A stretch of 64,000 nt of DNA from an uncultured beta proteobacterium (GTDB lineage Bacteria > Pseudomonadota > Gammaproteobacteria > Burkholderiales > Burkholderiaceae_C): positions 1-64,000 of the forward strand of contig CAIRAW010000067.1 of assembly GCA_903876735.1 (NCBI GenBank), written 5' to 3'. Shown here piece by piece: positions 27,592 to 36,787 of this stretch. A program made the translations under genes and the position numbers. Below the pieces are notes generated by a model, which saw only the letters and a program-made list of their open reading frames with translations, was not told where the DNA came from and did not search any database. Every line of letters starts with the position of its first letter. The first letter of the stretch is position 1.

Positions 27592-27664
27592 GTCCAGACT
27601 AAACGGGCCCCAATGCGCCGCTTGTGGCGGGCAGCTTGCGCGTCCTTTGGGCACAATACCGGGC

Positions 27665-29380
27665 ATGAGCTTTTCATCCGATCCCATCATCGCCGGCCAT
27701 TTGCTGGTTCAATGCCTTGTCGAGCAAGGCGTCACACACGCCTTCGGTGTACCGGGCGAAAGCTATCTGGCGGTACTCGACGGCTTCCACCGCTACCGCG
27801 ATCAGATCCACTTCATCATCAATCGGCAGGAGGGCGGTGCCGCCTTCATGGCCGAAGCACACGGCAAGCTGACCGGGCGCCCCGGTGTCTGCTTTGTGAC
27901 GCGTGGGCCTGGGGCGACCAATGCCTCGATCGGGGTCCACACCGCGTTTCAGGATTCGACGCCGATGGTGCTCTTTGTGGGCGATGTAGCCAGCGACACG
28001 CGCGACCGCGAGGCTTTTCAGGAAGTTGATTACCTGAGCTTTTTCGGCCCCAGCACCAAGGGCATGGCCAAGCGAGTGGAGCGCATTGACGATGCGCGCC
28101 GCATTCCCGAGTACGTGGCACGCGCATTTGCCACCGCCATGAACGGCCGCCCCGGGCCGGTGGTGCTGGTGCTGCCGGAAGACATGCTGACCCAGCTTAT
28201 GCCGGACCCGGTGCCGCCAGTCATGCCGCGCGTGGCGGCGGTGGAAGCCTGGAGCGACCCCGGGTCGCTGCGCACCCTGCGCCAGATGCTGTTGCAAGCG
28301 CAGCGCCCCTTGGTCATTGCAGGCGGTGGCGGCTGGACGGTACAGGCGGCGCAGGCACTGCAGCGCTTTGCCGAAAACTGGAAACTGCCGGTCGGCAATG
28401 CGTTTCGCTTTCAGGACACCTTTGACAACCACCATCCGCAGTACGCCGGTGATGTCGGCATCGGCATCAACCCGCTGCTGGCGGCGCGCGTCCGGGAGGC
28501 CGACCTGATCCTGGCGATCGGTCCGCGCCTGGGCGAGATGACCAGCGGTGGCTACACCCTGATCGAAGCACCGCGACCGAAGCAGAAACTGGTGCACCTG
28601 CACGCCAGCGCGGAAGAACTGAACCGGGTCTACCAGGCCGATCTGGCAATCAACGCCAGCATGAACGCGGCGGCACGCTCGCTGGAGGTGCTAAGCGCTC
28701 CGCCCACGCTGGCCTGGGAGGCGTGGACGCAAGCCTGCCACGCCGACTACCTGGCCAACCTGGTGCCGCAGAAACTGCCGGGTGACATCGACATGCCGGC
28801 CATCGTGGCAAGCCTGCAGCAGCATCTGCCAGAGGATGCCGTGCTGACCAATGGTGCCGGCAACTTCGCCAGTTGGGTGCACCGCTACTACCGCCATCAC
28901 GGCCTGGCCAAGGGCTTCAAGACGCAACTGGCGCCGACCAACGGCGCCATGGGCTACGGCGTGCCGGCCGGCATTGCTGCGGCCATCACGACAGGGCGAC
29001 TGGTCTTTACCATCGCCGGCGATGGTGACTTTCTGATGAACGGACAGGAACTCGCCACCGCCGTGCAGTACGGTGCCAAAACCATCATCGTGCTGCTCAA
29101 CAACAGCATGTACGGCACCATCCGCATGCACCAGGAGCGCGAATACCCGGAGCATATAAGCGGCTCCGGCCTCAGCAACCCTGACTTTGCGGCGCTGGCG
29201 CGCGCCTACGGCTATGCCGGCGTGCGCATCGGCCGCACGGCCGAGTTCGAGCCCGAACTGCTGGCGGCGCTGGCGCGCAGCCAGGGCACGCTGATCGAAA
29301 TCATGCTGGACCCGGAAGTGATCAGCACCCGGGGCACGCTGTCGGCCATCACGCAGGCGGCGCTGGGCCGGAAGAAATAG
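27665..29380 (+). CDS. Thiamine diphosphate-dependent enzyme, acetolactate synthase-like
   Basis: A 571-residue ThDP enzyme with N-terminal Pyr domain (catalytic Glu56 in NRQEGGAA), central domain (about 195-345) and C-terminal PP domain with the GDGDF...NN motif (452-480) for Mg-ThDP. Similar to IlvB, benzoylformate decarboxylase and related decarboxylases/ligases, but no regulatory small subunit gene is adjacent, so biosynthetic acetolactate synthase is less likely. ATG 27665 begins the family-typical DPIIAGHLLVQCLVEQGVTHAFGVPGES. The small unknown gene follows after 2 bp. Confidence 0.92.
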   Translation: MSFSSDPIIAGHLLVQCLVEQGVTHAFGVPGESYLAVLDGFHRYRDQIHFIINRQEGGAAFMAEAHGKLTGRPGVCFVTRGPGATNASIGVHTAFQDSTPMVLFVGDVASDTRDREAFQEVDYLSFFGPSTKGMAKRVERIDDARRIPEYVARAFATAMNGRPGPVVLVLPEDMLTQLMPDPVPPVMPRVAAVEAWSDPGSLRTLRQMLLQAQRPLVIAGGGGWTVQAAQALQRFAENWKLPVGNAFRFQDTFDNHHPQYAGDVGIGINPLLAARVREADLILAIGPRLGEMTSGGYTLIEAPRPKQKLVHLHASAEELNRVYQADLAINASMNAAARSLEVLSAPPTLAWEAWTQACHADYLANLVPQKLPGDIDMPAIVASLQQHLPEDAVLTNGAGNFASWVHRYYRHHGLAKGFKTQLAPTNGAMGYGVPAGIAAAITTGRLVFTIAGDGDFLMNGQELATAVQYGAKTIIVLLNNSMYGTIRMHQEREYPEHISGSGLSNPDFAALARAYGYAGVRIGRTAEFEPELLAALARSQGTLIEIMLDPEVISTRGTLSAITQAALGRKK

Positions 29381-29382
29381 CC

Positions 29383-29751
29383 ATGGTGCGCCTGCGCATC
29401 GTTGATTCCATCACGCAGTTGGGTCCGCAGGACGCTGACTGCCTGGCGGTCAGCGGCTCCCACGGCGGCATCAGCTCGGCGCGTTATGCGCTGGCCGCGC
29501 GGCCCCGGCTCAGCGTCTTCAATGACGCCGGCGTCGGCAAGGACGAAGCCGGACTGGCAGCACTGCCGTTCCTGCAGGCCCATGGGCTGGCCGCCTGCAC
29601 CGTGGCGCACACCAGCGCCCGCATCGGCGAGGCCGACAGCACACGCAAGGATGGCGTCATCAGCCATGTCAATGCGCTGGCGCAGGCCTTGGGTGTGAGC
29701 GCGGGGCAGCCTTGCCAGGCCGTCATCGACGCCTTGGCAGGGCTGCGCTAG
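29383..29751 (+). CDS. Small protein of unknown function, coupled to the ThDP enzyme
   Basis: A 122-residue cytoplasmic protein with motif-rich sequence: AVSGSHGGISSARYAL, LSVFNDAGVGKDEAGLAALPFL, VAHTSARIGEADSTRKDGVISHVN. The SGSHGG, NDAG.GKD and SARIGEA blocks look like catalytic or ligand loops of an alpha/beta protein. I do not recognise the family. ATG lies 2 bp after the ThDP enzyme stop, so co-expression is nearly certain; a role as subunit or next pathway enzyme is inference. Confidence 0.8.
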   Translation: MVRLRIVDSITQLGPQDADCLAVSGSHGGISSARYALAARPRLSVFNDAGVGKDEAGLAALPFLQAHGLAACTVAHTSARIGEADSTRKDGVISHVNALAQALGVSAGQPCQAVIDALAGLR

Positions 29752-29792
29752 TCCGCACTAACGGGGTATCGAGCGTGTCAAACGCTCGCAGG

Positions 29793-32700
29793 TCATGCCA
29801 TGTGAATGCCGTGGGAAGCGATGGCTTTCCTCAGCAGATCCAGAGCCGTTGCGAAATCAAAGTTGTGAATCGCGTCGGCCATCGGCGCATAAGATTCACC
29901 CATGGCAGCGCGCATCAATTGCGCATTGGCGGCAAAGGTGTCAATACTGGTGAAATCATCGGTCATCAACTGCGCAGAGAGCCGCTTGCACAGGGTCTGC
30001 AATTGCACTGTATCGACTGCTGCAGTTGCTGGCGTCGGCTCTTCAGGTGGCAGGCTTTTTGCGATCGAATCAAGCAGCTCTGTCAGTTGCTTCGAGACGG
30101 CTGCCTGCAGAGCATTGAGGCGTTGCGGTTCTTCGCGCTGCCGGACGGCAACTTCGAGACGCTCGGCCTGGCTGCGCAGACCGGTGGCGCCAATCTGCGC
30201 GGAAAGTCCCTTGAGCGTATGCACCAGCCGCTCGGCAGCTTGCCAGTCCGCCTGTGCACGTGCCGCGATCAGTTGCGCCGGGAATTCCTGTTGTTCTGTC
30301 GCGAACTTGCGCAGCAGGGAGACATAGAGTGACTGACGTCCGAGCGCATGGTGCAAACCCTGCTTCATGTCGAGCCCTGCAACAGGCGCGAGCGCAGGAA
30401 GCGTCTGCGCAACCCGGGACGGCAACCTTCTGGCCAATGCGGTGATTGCCGCTGCGCTGCCGGGCTGAACCCACCTGGCAAGCGTGCGCACAAGCTGATC
30501 CGGATCGATGGGCTTTGTCACATGGTCGTTCATGCCAGCATCCAGGCAGCGTTCCCGGTCCCCGGCCATGGCATTGGCCGTCATAGCCACGATCGGCAGG
30601 TCTGAACATTGCGGCAGCTTTCGGATCTCGCGTGTTGCGTCCAGGCCGTCCATCACCGGCATCTGCATGTCCATCAGAATCACGGCATAAGGCTCCACGG
30701 ATTGCAGGATCTTTGCCAAGGCGATGGCGCCATTCCCGGCAAGCTCGACAACAAAGCCCGCCGACTGCAGCAATTCGGCAGCAACTTCCTGATTGAGCTC
30801 ATTGTCTTCGACCAGCAACACACGCTTGCCCGCGAACGGTCCCGGATCGGTAGCGGCCATGGCGGGCTCCAGGCTGCGCGCCTGTGCCGCATCAGTCTTG
30901 CCCAGCGTGCGCATCACGCTTTCGAACAGCAGAGACGCGCTAACCGGCTTGACCAGCAAGTCCTCGATGCCTGCGGCTTTGGCCGATTTCATGATCTCGT
31001 CGCGTCCGTAGGCCGTAACCATCAGCAGATGGGGCGGTTGGGCCAGCGCCAGGGAGCGAATCTGCGCGGCCGTGGCGATGCCGTCCATCCCCGGCATCTG
31101 CCAGTCCAGAAAGACGATCTCGTAGGGCTCGCCTGCCAGAGCAGCGCGGCTCACCTCTGCCGCGGCCTGCGCTCCAGACGAAAGCGTCGCCACGACAAAC
31201 GTCATGCTGCGCAACTGCTCGGCAATGATTTCGCGCGCATGTGCGTTATCGTCCACAACCAGGACGCGTCGGCCGCGCAGATCCGGTTCGGGCAACAAGC
31301 TGCTTTCACTTGCCTCACCGCGTCGGACCCTGGCCGTAAACCAGAATGTGGAGCCGACACCAAGCTCGCTCTCCAGTCCCACCTGCCCCCCCATCAGTTC
31401 GGCAAGCTGCTTGGAGATGGCCAGACCGAGTCCGGTGCCGCCGTACTTGCGCGTGGTTGACGAGTCGCCTTGCTGGAAACTTTGGAACAAGTGCTTCTTT
31501 TGCTCCGCAGTGATGCCGATACCGGTATCGCGCACGGAAAATTTCAGGGTTAATTCATGCTCCAGGGCCTCTTCCTGCGTCACTCGAATCGCAATTTCGC
31601 CGCTATCGGTGAACTTGACGGCGTTGCTGGCGAAGTTGATCAGGACCTGGCCCAGGCGCAAGGGATCGCCAATCAGATGGTTCGGAACCTCGCTGGCGAC
31701 ATCGACAATCAACTCCAGTCCCTTGGCCGCAGCCTTTTCGGCAATCAGTCCGGCCACGTTGTCGAAAACCTGGCTCAGATCGAATGCGATGTTTTCCACC
31801 GTCATCTTGCCGGCTTCAATCTTGGAAAGATCGAGGATGTCATTGATGACGCCCATCAGGTGCTGGCTCGAGCCCTGGATCTTCTTCATGTAGTCGCGCT
31901 GGCGTGGCGTCAGCTCTGTCTTCATGGCCAGGTGCGACATGCCGATGATGGCGTTCATCGGGGTGCGGATTTCGTGACTCATATTGGACAGAAAATCCGA
32001 CTTCATACGTGCAGCGGCCTCGGCCAGTGACTTGGCGTTGCGCATCTGCTCGATGGAGGCGCGTTCGGCGGTAATGTCGTCAATCACGCATACCATGCCC
32101 TTGGACCGATCTGCCGGGTCGACCGCTGAGCCAGTCAATCGCGCCCAGAAACGGCTCCCGTCCTTGCGCATGAGTTGCTCGTCACGGCGATGAACTTCGC
32201 CGCGCCACATCTGTTCGTAAGCGTCGCCGCCGCCGGCAATGTTGGCTGCCTCGTCGACATACCAGATTGCGGTCGGCTTGCCGAGCATCTCGCCAATCGG
32301 CCAACCGAACAACTCATGCATTCTGTGGTTACAGCGCGCGAAGACACGATCTATGATGAGTGCGATGCCGCAACTGGCAGTGTCGAAGATGGCCTGCTGT
32401 TCCTCGTTGACCAGGCGCAGCTCGTCGGCTGCAGCGCGCTCGTTGCTGATGTCTTCCACGATGCCGACCATCCCCTTGGAAAGATCGGCAACATCGATCG
32501 CACGGCCCGACATGCGTGCCCAGAATCGGCTGCCATCCTTGCGCGTCAGTTCCCGTTCAGCCAAATCAACCTTGCCATGGTTGACCCGGGCGTAGACTTC
32601 CTGGCCGACCGTGGTGTAGGTCTTCTCGTCCGGGTACCAGATTCTCGTTGTCTGGCCGATCTGCTCGCCGAGCTCGTAGCCCATCATTTCGTCCAGGGTG

Positions 32701-34964
32701 CGGTTACAGCGCACAATGATCCGGTCGCGCAACAGCACCATGCCAACGCCGGCCGCCTCAAACAGTGCGCCCTGTTCCTGCAGGGCGGCATGGAGCTCAT
32801 TGGTGCGGCTCACTACAAGCTCTTGCAGGTGCAGACGATGTTGATCCAGTTCATCCAGCATCCGTTTTTTATCGGTGATGTCTTCCTTTATCGCCAGGTA
32901 ATGCGTGATGTGGCCATCCGGTTGGCGTATCGGTGCGATGTTGGCCAGCTCCACGAAATCGCTGCCGTCCTTGCGCCGGTTGATCAGTTCGCCGCGCCAG
33001 GCCTGCCCGGCTGACAGCTTGGCCCACATCTCATCGTAAGTGGACTTCGGTGTGCGATGGGACTGGAGCAGGCGCGGGTTTTGTCCAAGCGCTTCTTCCC
33101 GGCTGTAACCTGTGTTGCGAATGAAGGCGGTATTCACGTACTCGATCTTCGCTTCCAGGCTGGTAATCACGATGCTCTCCGGACTTTGCTCGACCACCAG
33201 CGACAATTTGCGCAGCTCGGCGTGGTTGGCATTCAGGGCAACGCGGGTGCGCAGTGTGCGAATGCCAAAGGACAGGTCGTTGGCCAACTCGTTGAGCAGT
33301 TCGACTTCCGCAGCACTGAACGCATCGTATTCGCGCGAATACAGACTCAATGCGCCAAAGCATTGATCGTTCTCACCCAGCAAAGGCAGAGAAATGGCCG
33401 CCGCGTAGCCACGCTGCAACGCGTCCTCGCGCCAGGGCGCCACTGTCGGGTTGGTGCGGATGTTCTGTGCCGCTACGGTGCGGCGCTCGCGAATCGCTGT
33501 TCCAGTCGGGCCCCGTCCGCGTTCCACATCGGCCCACGTAATCTGTGCCGATTTGAGATAGCCGTCAGCGAACCCGAAACTTGCCACCGGGCGTACGGTG
33601 CGGGCTTCGTCATTCTCGGAAAATCCGACCCAGGCCATCTGATAACCTCCGGTCTCCACCGCGAGATGGCAGACGTCCTGCATCAACTGGTCCTCGTCCT
33701 GCGAGCGGATCAGCAACTGGCCGCATTGCCTGGCGGTGCGCAGGGCTCGATCAGCCAGTTTCAACTCCCTTTCGGCACGCCGGCGCTCCATGACAGTGGT
33801 CATGCGCTGGGCCAGAGCCTCAAAAAGGGATTGCTCCTCTGCCAGAAACGGCGCGCCAGCGTCTGCCGGCAGGGTCGAGGTGTAGCTCAGGCCCAGCTGG
33901 TCGGGCTGTTCCGGCGTGCCGCCAAAGCACACGCTCAATTGCTCGCCGGCAGCGCTGCCGCCATAGCGACGGCCTTTGCACTCTATCCAGCCTGCGGCGA
34001 TCTCCGGATAGCGCATCGCCGCCGGCAGACGTCGCGCGACAGCCTCAAGCGTCTGGTCCAGATCCCGGCTGTCGTCCTCAGTGAGTGTCAGGACATCGTA
34101 GAGGCACGACAACTCCTTCATCCGCTCACCCAGATCGTACTGCGCCTGGTGTTGCGACATGCTGGTTTCGCGGAAGGACAGCACGGCGTGAGCCAGGTCA
34201 CTGACCAGGCCACTCCTGCTTTCTGCCAGTAGTCGCACGCTGGGCAGCGCTTGCGGGTTCACAACGCCCTTGGACAACTCATCGAGTGCCGAGGTCAGTG
34301 TGGACAAGCGACCTGTCAGGCGCAGGATCAGACGCAGCCATACCAGCGTCAGCATCAGCATCAACACACCACCGATCACGGCGTTCTGCATGGTTTGCGC
34401 CTGAACGCTTTTCTCCCGCGCTTCGCTTCGCACTGCCATCTGTTCGTTGAGGCCAACGGCAACCGCGCGCACCAGTTGTGAGATGTGCTGCTGGCTGAGG
34501 GCCGCCTGATAGGCGTGGCTCATGGCGCTGGACGGATCGATCATGGCCAGGTCAGTCGCCTGCAGGATGGCGCTGCGATAGGCCCGAAAGTTCAGCTGCA
34601 AATCCCGCAGGTTCTCTTCGCCCACGGCGTCCTTCGCATCTGCCAACTGTTGCTCCAGCGCAGCAAGCTGGTTCACCAACTGCGAATGAATACGGTAGGC
34701 CCCGGCCTGGTCGATTGTTCCCGCATGGGCCTGCTCCAGCAGATTGGCCGCCCGCTGCTGAACCGCAGCGATTTCGCTGGCGACATTCCTGGTGAGCCTC
34801 AGCTTTTTCTGGTCCTGAGCGGCTTCGGCGACAGCGACGCGATGGTCATTGCTCAGTTCAAGAAACGACACCAAGTTGAGCCCGCCCGCAAGCAACGCTA
34901 CAAACGCTACCGGCAGGAAGAGGGCCAGTAGATAAGGTGATATCAGTTGCTTTAACCGTTTCAT
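29793..34964 (-). CDS. Giant hybrid sensor histidine kinase (two TM, GAFs, three PAS, two receivers, HPt)
   Basis: A 1723-residue unorthodox kinase. TM1 (about 11-33) and TM2 (about 196-214) enclose a helical periplasmic sensor; then GAF-like regions (about 280-390 and 415-570), PAS/PAC domains (about 586-705, 730-845, 852-970), HisKA with His997 (NMSHEIRTPMN), HATPase (1095-1213), receivers with Asp1287 and Asp1432, and an HPt with His1582 (HTLKG), plus a C-terminal helical tail. The layout supports an intramolecular His-Asp-His relay. ATG 34964 has AAGGGG upstream and overlaps the stop of the histidine phosphatase gene. The following HD-GYP regulator gene upstream in the same run is a plausible partner. 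Confidence 0.95.
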   Translation of the reverse strand: MKRLKQLISPYLLALFLPVAFVALLAGGLNLVSFLELSNDHRVAVAEAAQDQKKLRLTRNVASEIAAVQQRAANLLEQAHAGTIDQAGAYRIHSQLVNQLAALEQQLADAKDAVGEENLRDLQLNFRAYRSAILQATDLAMIDPSSAMSHAYQAALSQQHISQLVRAVAVGLNEQMAVRSEAREKSVQAQTMQNAVIGGVLMLMLTLVWLRLILRLTGRLSTLTSALDELSKGVVNPQALPSVRLLAESRSGLVSDLAHAVLSFRETSMSQHQAQYDLGERMKELSCLYDVLTLTEDDSRDLDQTLEAVARRLPAAMRYPEIAAGWIECKGRRYGGSAAGEQLSVCFGGTPEQPDQLGLSYTSTLPADAGAPFLAEEQSLFEALAQRMTTVMERRRAERELKLADRALRTARQCGQLLIRSQDEDQLMQDVCHLAVETGGYQMAWVGFSENDEARTVRPVASFGFADGYLKSAQITWADVERGRGPTGTAIRERRTVAAQNIRTNPTVAPWREDALQRGYAAAISLPLLGENDQCFGALSLYSREYDAFSAAEVELLNELANDLSFGIRTLRTRVALNANHAELRKLSLVVEQSPESIVITSLEAKIEYVNTAFIRNTGYSREEALGQNPRLLQSHRTPKSTYDEMWAKLSAGQAWRGELINRRKDGSDFVELANIAPIRQPDGHITHYLAIKEDITDKKRMLDELDQHRLHLQELVVSRTNELHAALQEQGALFEAAGVGMVLLRDRIIVRCNRTLDEMMGYELGEQIGQTTRIWYPDEKTYTTVGQEVYARVNHGKVDLAERELTRKDGSRFWARMSGRAIDVADLSKGMVGIVEDISNERAAADELRLVNEEQQAIFDTASCGIALIIDRVFARCNHRMHELFGWPIGEMLGKPTAIWYVDEAANIAGGGDAYEQMWRGEVHRRDEQLMRKDGSRFWARLTGSAVDPADRSKGMVCVIDDITAERASIEQMRNAKSLAEAAARMKSDFLSNMSHEIRTPMNAIIGMSHLAMKTELTPRQRDYMKKIQGSSQHLMGVINDILDLSKIEAGKMTVENIAFDLSQVFDNVAGLIAEKAAAKGLELIVDVASEVPNHLIGDPLRLGQVLINFASNAVKFTDSGEIAIRVTQEEALEHELTLKFSVRDTGIGITAEQKKHLFQSFQQGDSSTTRKYGGTGLGLAISKQLAELMGGQVGLESELGVGSTFWFTARVRRGEASESSLLPEPDLRGRRVLVVDDNAHAREIIAEQLRSMTFVVATLSSGAQAAAEVSRAALAGEPYEIVFLDWQMPGMDGIATAAQIRSLALAQPPHLLMVTAYGRDEIMKSAKAAGIEDLLVKPVSASLLFESVMRTLGKTDAAQARSLEPAMAATDPGPFAGKRVLLVEDNELNQEVAAELLQSAGFVVELAGNGAIALAKILQSVEPYAVILMDMQMPVMDGLDATREIRKLPQCSDLPIVAMTANAMAGDRERCLDAGMNDHVTKPIDPDQLVRTLARWVQPGSAAAITALARRLPSRVAQTLPALAPVAGLDMKQGLHHALGRQSLYVSLLRKFATEQQEFPAQLIAARAQADWQAAERLVHTLKGLSAQIGATGLRSQAERLEVAVRQREEPQRLNALQAAVSKQLTELLDSIAKSLPPEEPTPATAAVDTVQLQTLCKRLSAQLMTDDFTSIDTFAANAQLMRAAMGESYAPMADAIHNFDFATALDLLRKAIASHGIHMA

Positions 34965-35473
34965 TTTTGCCCCTTGCGCAAGAGCTCGTCCCAAAGCGCA
35001 GGGGGAATGCTGGCGATGATCGGTGCCTTCTGTTCATCGGTCAGATTGGCTGTGTACATCAGCAAGTGGTCGATCGTGAACGGTTTGCCGGGTAAGGCGG
35101 CGATAGTGGTTTCCTTGGCGCGGCACAACGGACTGATACGGATCTCGTTGATGGGTAAGCGCGCCTTGCGGATCGATTCGCCCACGCGCCTGGCGAGCTG
35201 GCGTCCTGCGTCAGTCAATGGTCGCTGGGTGCTGCAATCGTTCAGGTCGACGGCGGGCAGCCGGTCGGGACGGCTGTTGTCGGTATAGCCGTGGCGCAGA
35301 TAGAGGACGAAACCGCCATTGCGGACTTTTGCCAGCAGTTCTGCGCTGGCGGGAACTTCAACGAACTTGACCTCAATCGGTGGCAATGCCAAATTTTCGG
35401 CGTGGGATGCCCAGGCTGAAACAGCCAACAGCGCCAAGACAAGCATTGAACGCGGGAGCAAACGTCTGTTCAT
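34961..35473 (-). CDS. Exported histidine phosphatase-like protein, C-terminally truncated
   Basis: A 170-residue protein with signal peptide (about 1-25) and the N-terminal part of the histidine phosphatase (phosphoglycerate mutase-like) fold: LYLRHGYTD with catalytic Arg60-His61, and RISPLCRAKET. The usual second catalytic His (in a GH-type motif near the C-terminus) is absent; the protein stops about 40-50 residues early, where the stop codon overlaps the kinase ATG. It may be an inactive sensor partner of the kinase or a decayed enzyme. Confidence 0.8.
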   Translation of the reverse strand: MNRRLLPRSMLVLALLAVSAWASHAENLALPPIEVKFVEVPASAELLAKVRNGGFVLYLRHGYTDNSRPDRLPAVDLNDCSTQRPLTDAGRQLARRVGESIRKARLPINEIRISPLCRAKETTIAALPGKPFTIDHLLMYTANLTDEQKAPIIASIPPALWDELLRKGQK

Positions 35474-35500
35474 TCGGTTCTTCCTGCGATTGCGTGGGCG

Positions 35501-36673
35501 TCACTGTGGCGAGGGTTCCGGGTCGGCGAATCGTTCGGCGATCTCGGAAAACTCCTTGCGGCAGGCCAGGAATGCATTCACCACTTCCGGGTCAAAGTGA
35601 GTGCCGCTCCCTTCCTGAATGATGTGTGTTGCTTCTTCCAGCGGGATTGGCGCCTTGTAGACACGCCGGCAGGTCAAAGCGTCAAACACATCGGCCAGTG
35701 CCATCAGCCTGGCCGATGCTGGTATGGCGTCGCCGGCGAGTCCATTCGGGTAGCCATTGCCGTCCCATTTCTCATGATGGCAGAGGGAGATCTCGGTAGC
35801 GGCCTTCATGAAGGCAAACGCACCAACCGCCTGTTCGGCTGCGTTGTCATCGGCTCCGGCGATTGCCTGTTGCATGGCCTTGTTGATGGCGTCCGCACCA
35901 ATCCGGGCGTGCGTCTTCATGGTCTCGAATTCCTCGGCAGTCAACTTGCCGGGCTTGAGCAGTATGGCGTCGGGGATGCCGACTTTTCCAATGTCATGCA
36001 AGGGAGCGGCCTTCACCACCATGGCAAGACGGTTGCCAGCGAGGGCCTCCCGAAAGCGTTCATGGTGCATCAGATGCCGGGCCAGCAGTTCCACATAGAA
36101 CTGGGTGCGCACAATGTGGTGGCCGGTTTCGTTGTCACGCGCCTCGGCCAGACAGGCCAGTGCCCGCACATTGAGGTCCTGGATCAGGATGTTCTCGTGC
36201 ATGCGCCGCGCAACCTCGCGTTCGAGCCAGTCGTTTTCATTGGTCAGGCGGTCGCGCGCCTGCTTCAGTTCAAGTTGGGTGCGCACCCTCGCCAGCACAA
36301 TTGCCGGGTTAAAGGGCTTGGTGATGTAATCCACGGCGCCCAATTCCAGCCCCAGTTGCTCGTCTTCCGAGGCCGACATGGCTGTGATGAAGATGACCGG
36401 AATCTGGCGTGTGCTCGCGTCGGCGTGCAGGCGCCGGAACACCTCGTACCCGTCCATCTCGGGCATCATGACGTCAAGCAGGATGATGTCGGGGCGTGGG
36501 TCTGTTCCGGCCACCCGCAAGGCGCGTTCCCCCGAGTTGGCCGCACGAATCCGGTACTGATGTTTGAGCAATTCGCCCAGAACCGTCAGGTTTTGCGGCG
36601 TGTCATCGACGATCAGGATGGTCTGCGCCGGTGTGCTGCCTTCTTGACTAATGTGCGAAGTGCTTGCTGGCAT
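35501..36673 (-). CDS. HD-GYP response regulator (cyclic-di-GMP phosphodiesterase)
   Basis: A 390-residue protein: receiver (about 18-140, Asp67 in ILLDVMMPEMDG), coiled linker, and HD-GYP domain with HD (His226-Asp227 in LHDIGKVGIPD), HH and HHEKWDGNGYP (GYP at 307-309). The motif set is complete, so it should hydrolyse cyclic di-GMP. ATG 36673 is chosen because the frame upstream passes through the terminator hairpin. It is the first gene of the run leading to the phosphatase (27 bp) and giant kinase, and is a likely output of the latter. Confidence 0.93.
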   Translation of the reverse strand: MPASTSHISQEGSTPAQTILIVDDTPQNLTVLGELLKHQYRIRAANSGERALRVAGTDPRPDIILLDVMMPEMDGYEVFRRLHADASTRQIPVIFITAMSASEDEQLGLELGAVDYITKPFNPAIVLARVRTQLELKQARDRLTNENDWLEREVARRMHENILIQDLNVRALACLAEARDNETGHHIVRTQFYVELLARHLMHHERFREALAGNRLAMVVKAAPLHDIGKVGIPDAILLKPGKLTAEEFETMKTHARIGADAINKAMQQAIAGADDNAAEQAVGAFAFMKAATEISLCHHEKWDGNGYPNGLAGDAIPASARLMALADVFDALTCRRVYKAPIPLEEATHIIQEGSGTHFDPEVVNAFLACRKEFSEIAERFADPEPSPQ

Positions 36674-36742
36674 GACCTTGCTCGATGATGGAATGGCGAA
36701 ATGATAGTCCAGCTCACGGGAAAAGTCTCTACGCCAGCAACA

Positions 36743-36770
36743 GAAAAAGCCGGTCGAAACCGGCTTTTTC
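36743..36770 (-). terminator. Rho-independent terminator after dppA
   Basis: GAAAAAGCCGGT (36743-36754), loop CGAA, ACCGGCTTTTTC (36759-36770): a 12-bp perfect stem with A/T runs on both sides, so usable on either strand. On the minus strand it ends the dpp transcript 18 bp past the dppA stop and insulates the HD-GYP operon. Confidence 0.9.
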
Positions 36771-36787
36771 ATGGGAAGCGTTAAAGC

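Noticed and set aside
27665..29380. Annotation as ilvB acetolactate synthase
   Set aside because: No ilvN/ilvH-type small subunit gene next to it; the neighbour is an unrelated 122-residue protein.
35473..36673. Frameshift in the phosphatase gene joining it to the kinase
   Set aside because: Other frames at the junction do not give the missing GH motif, so simple frameshift is not supported.
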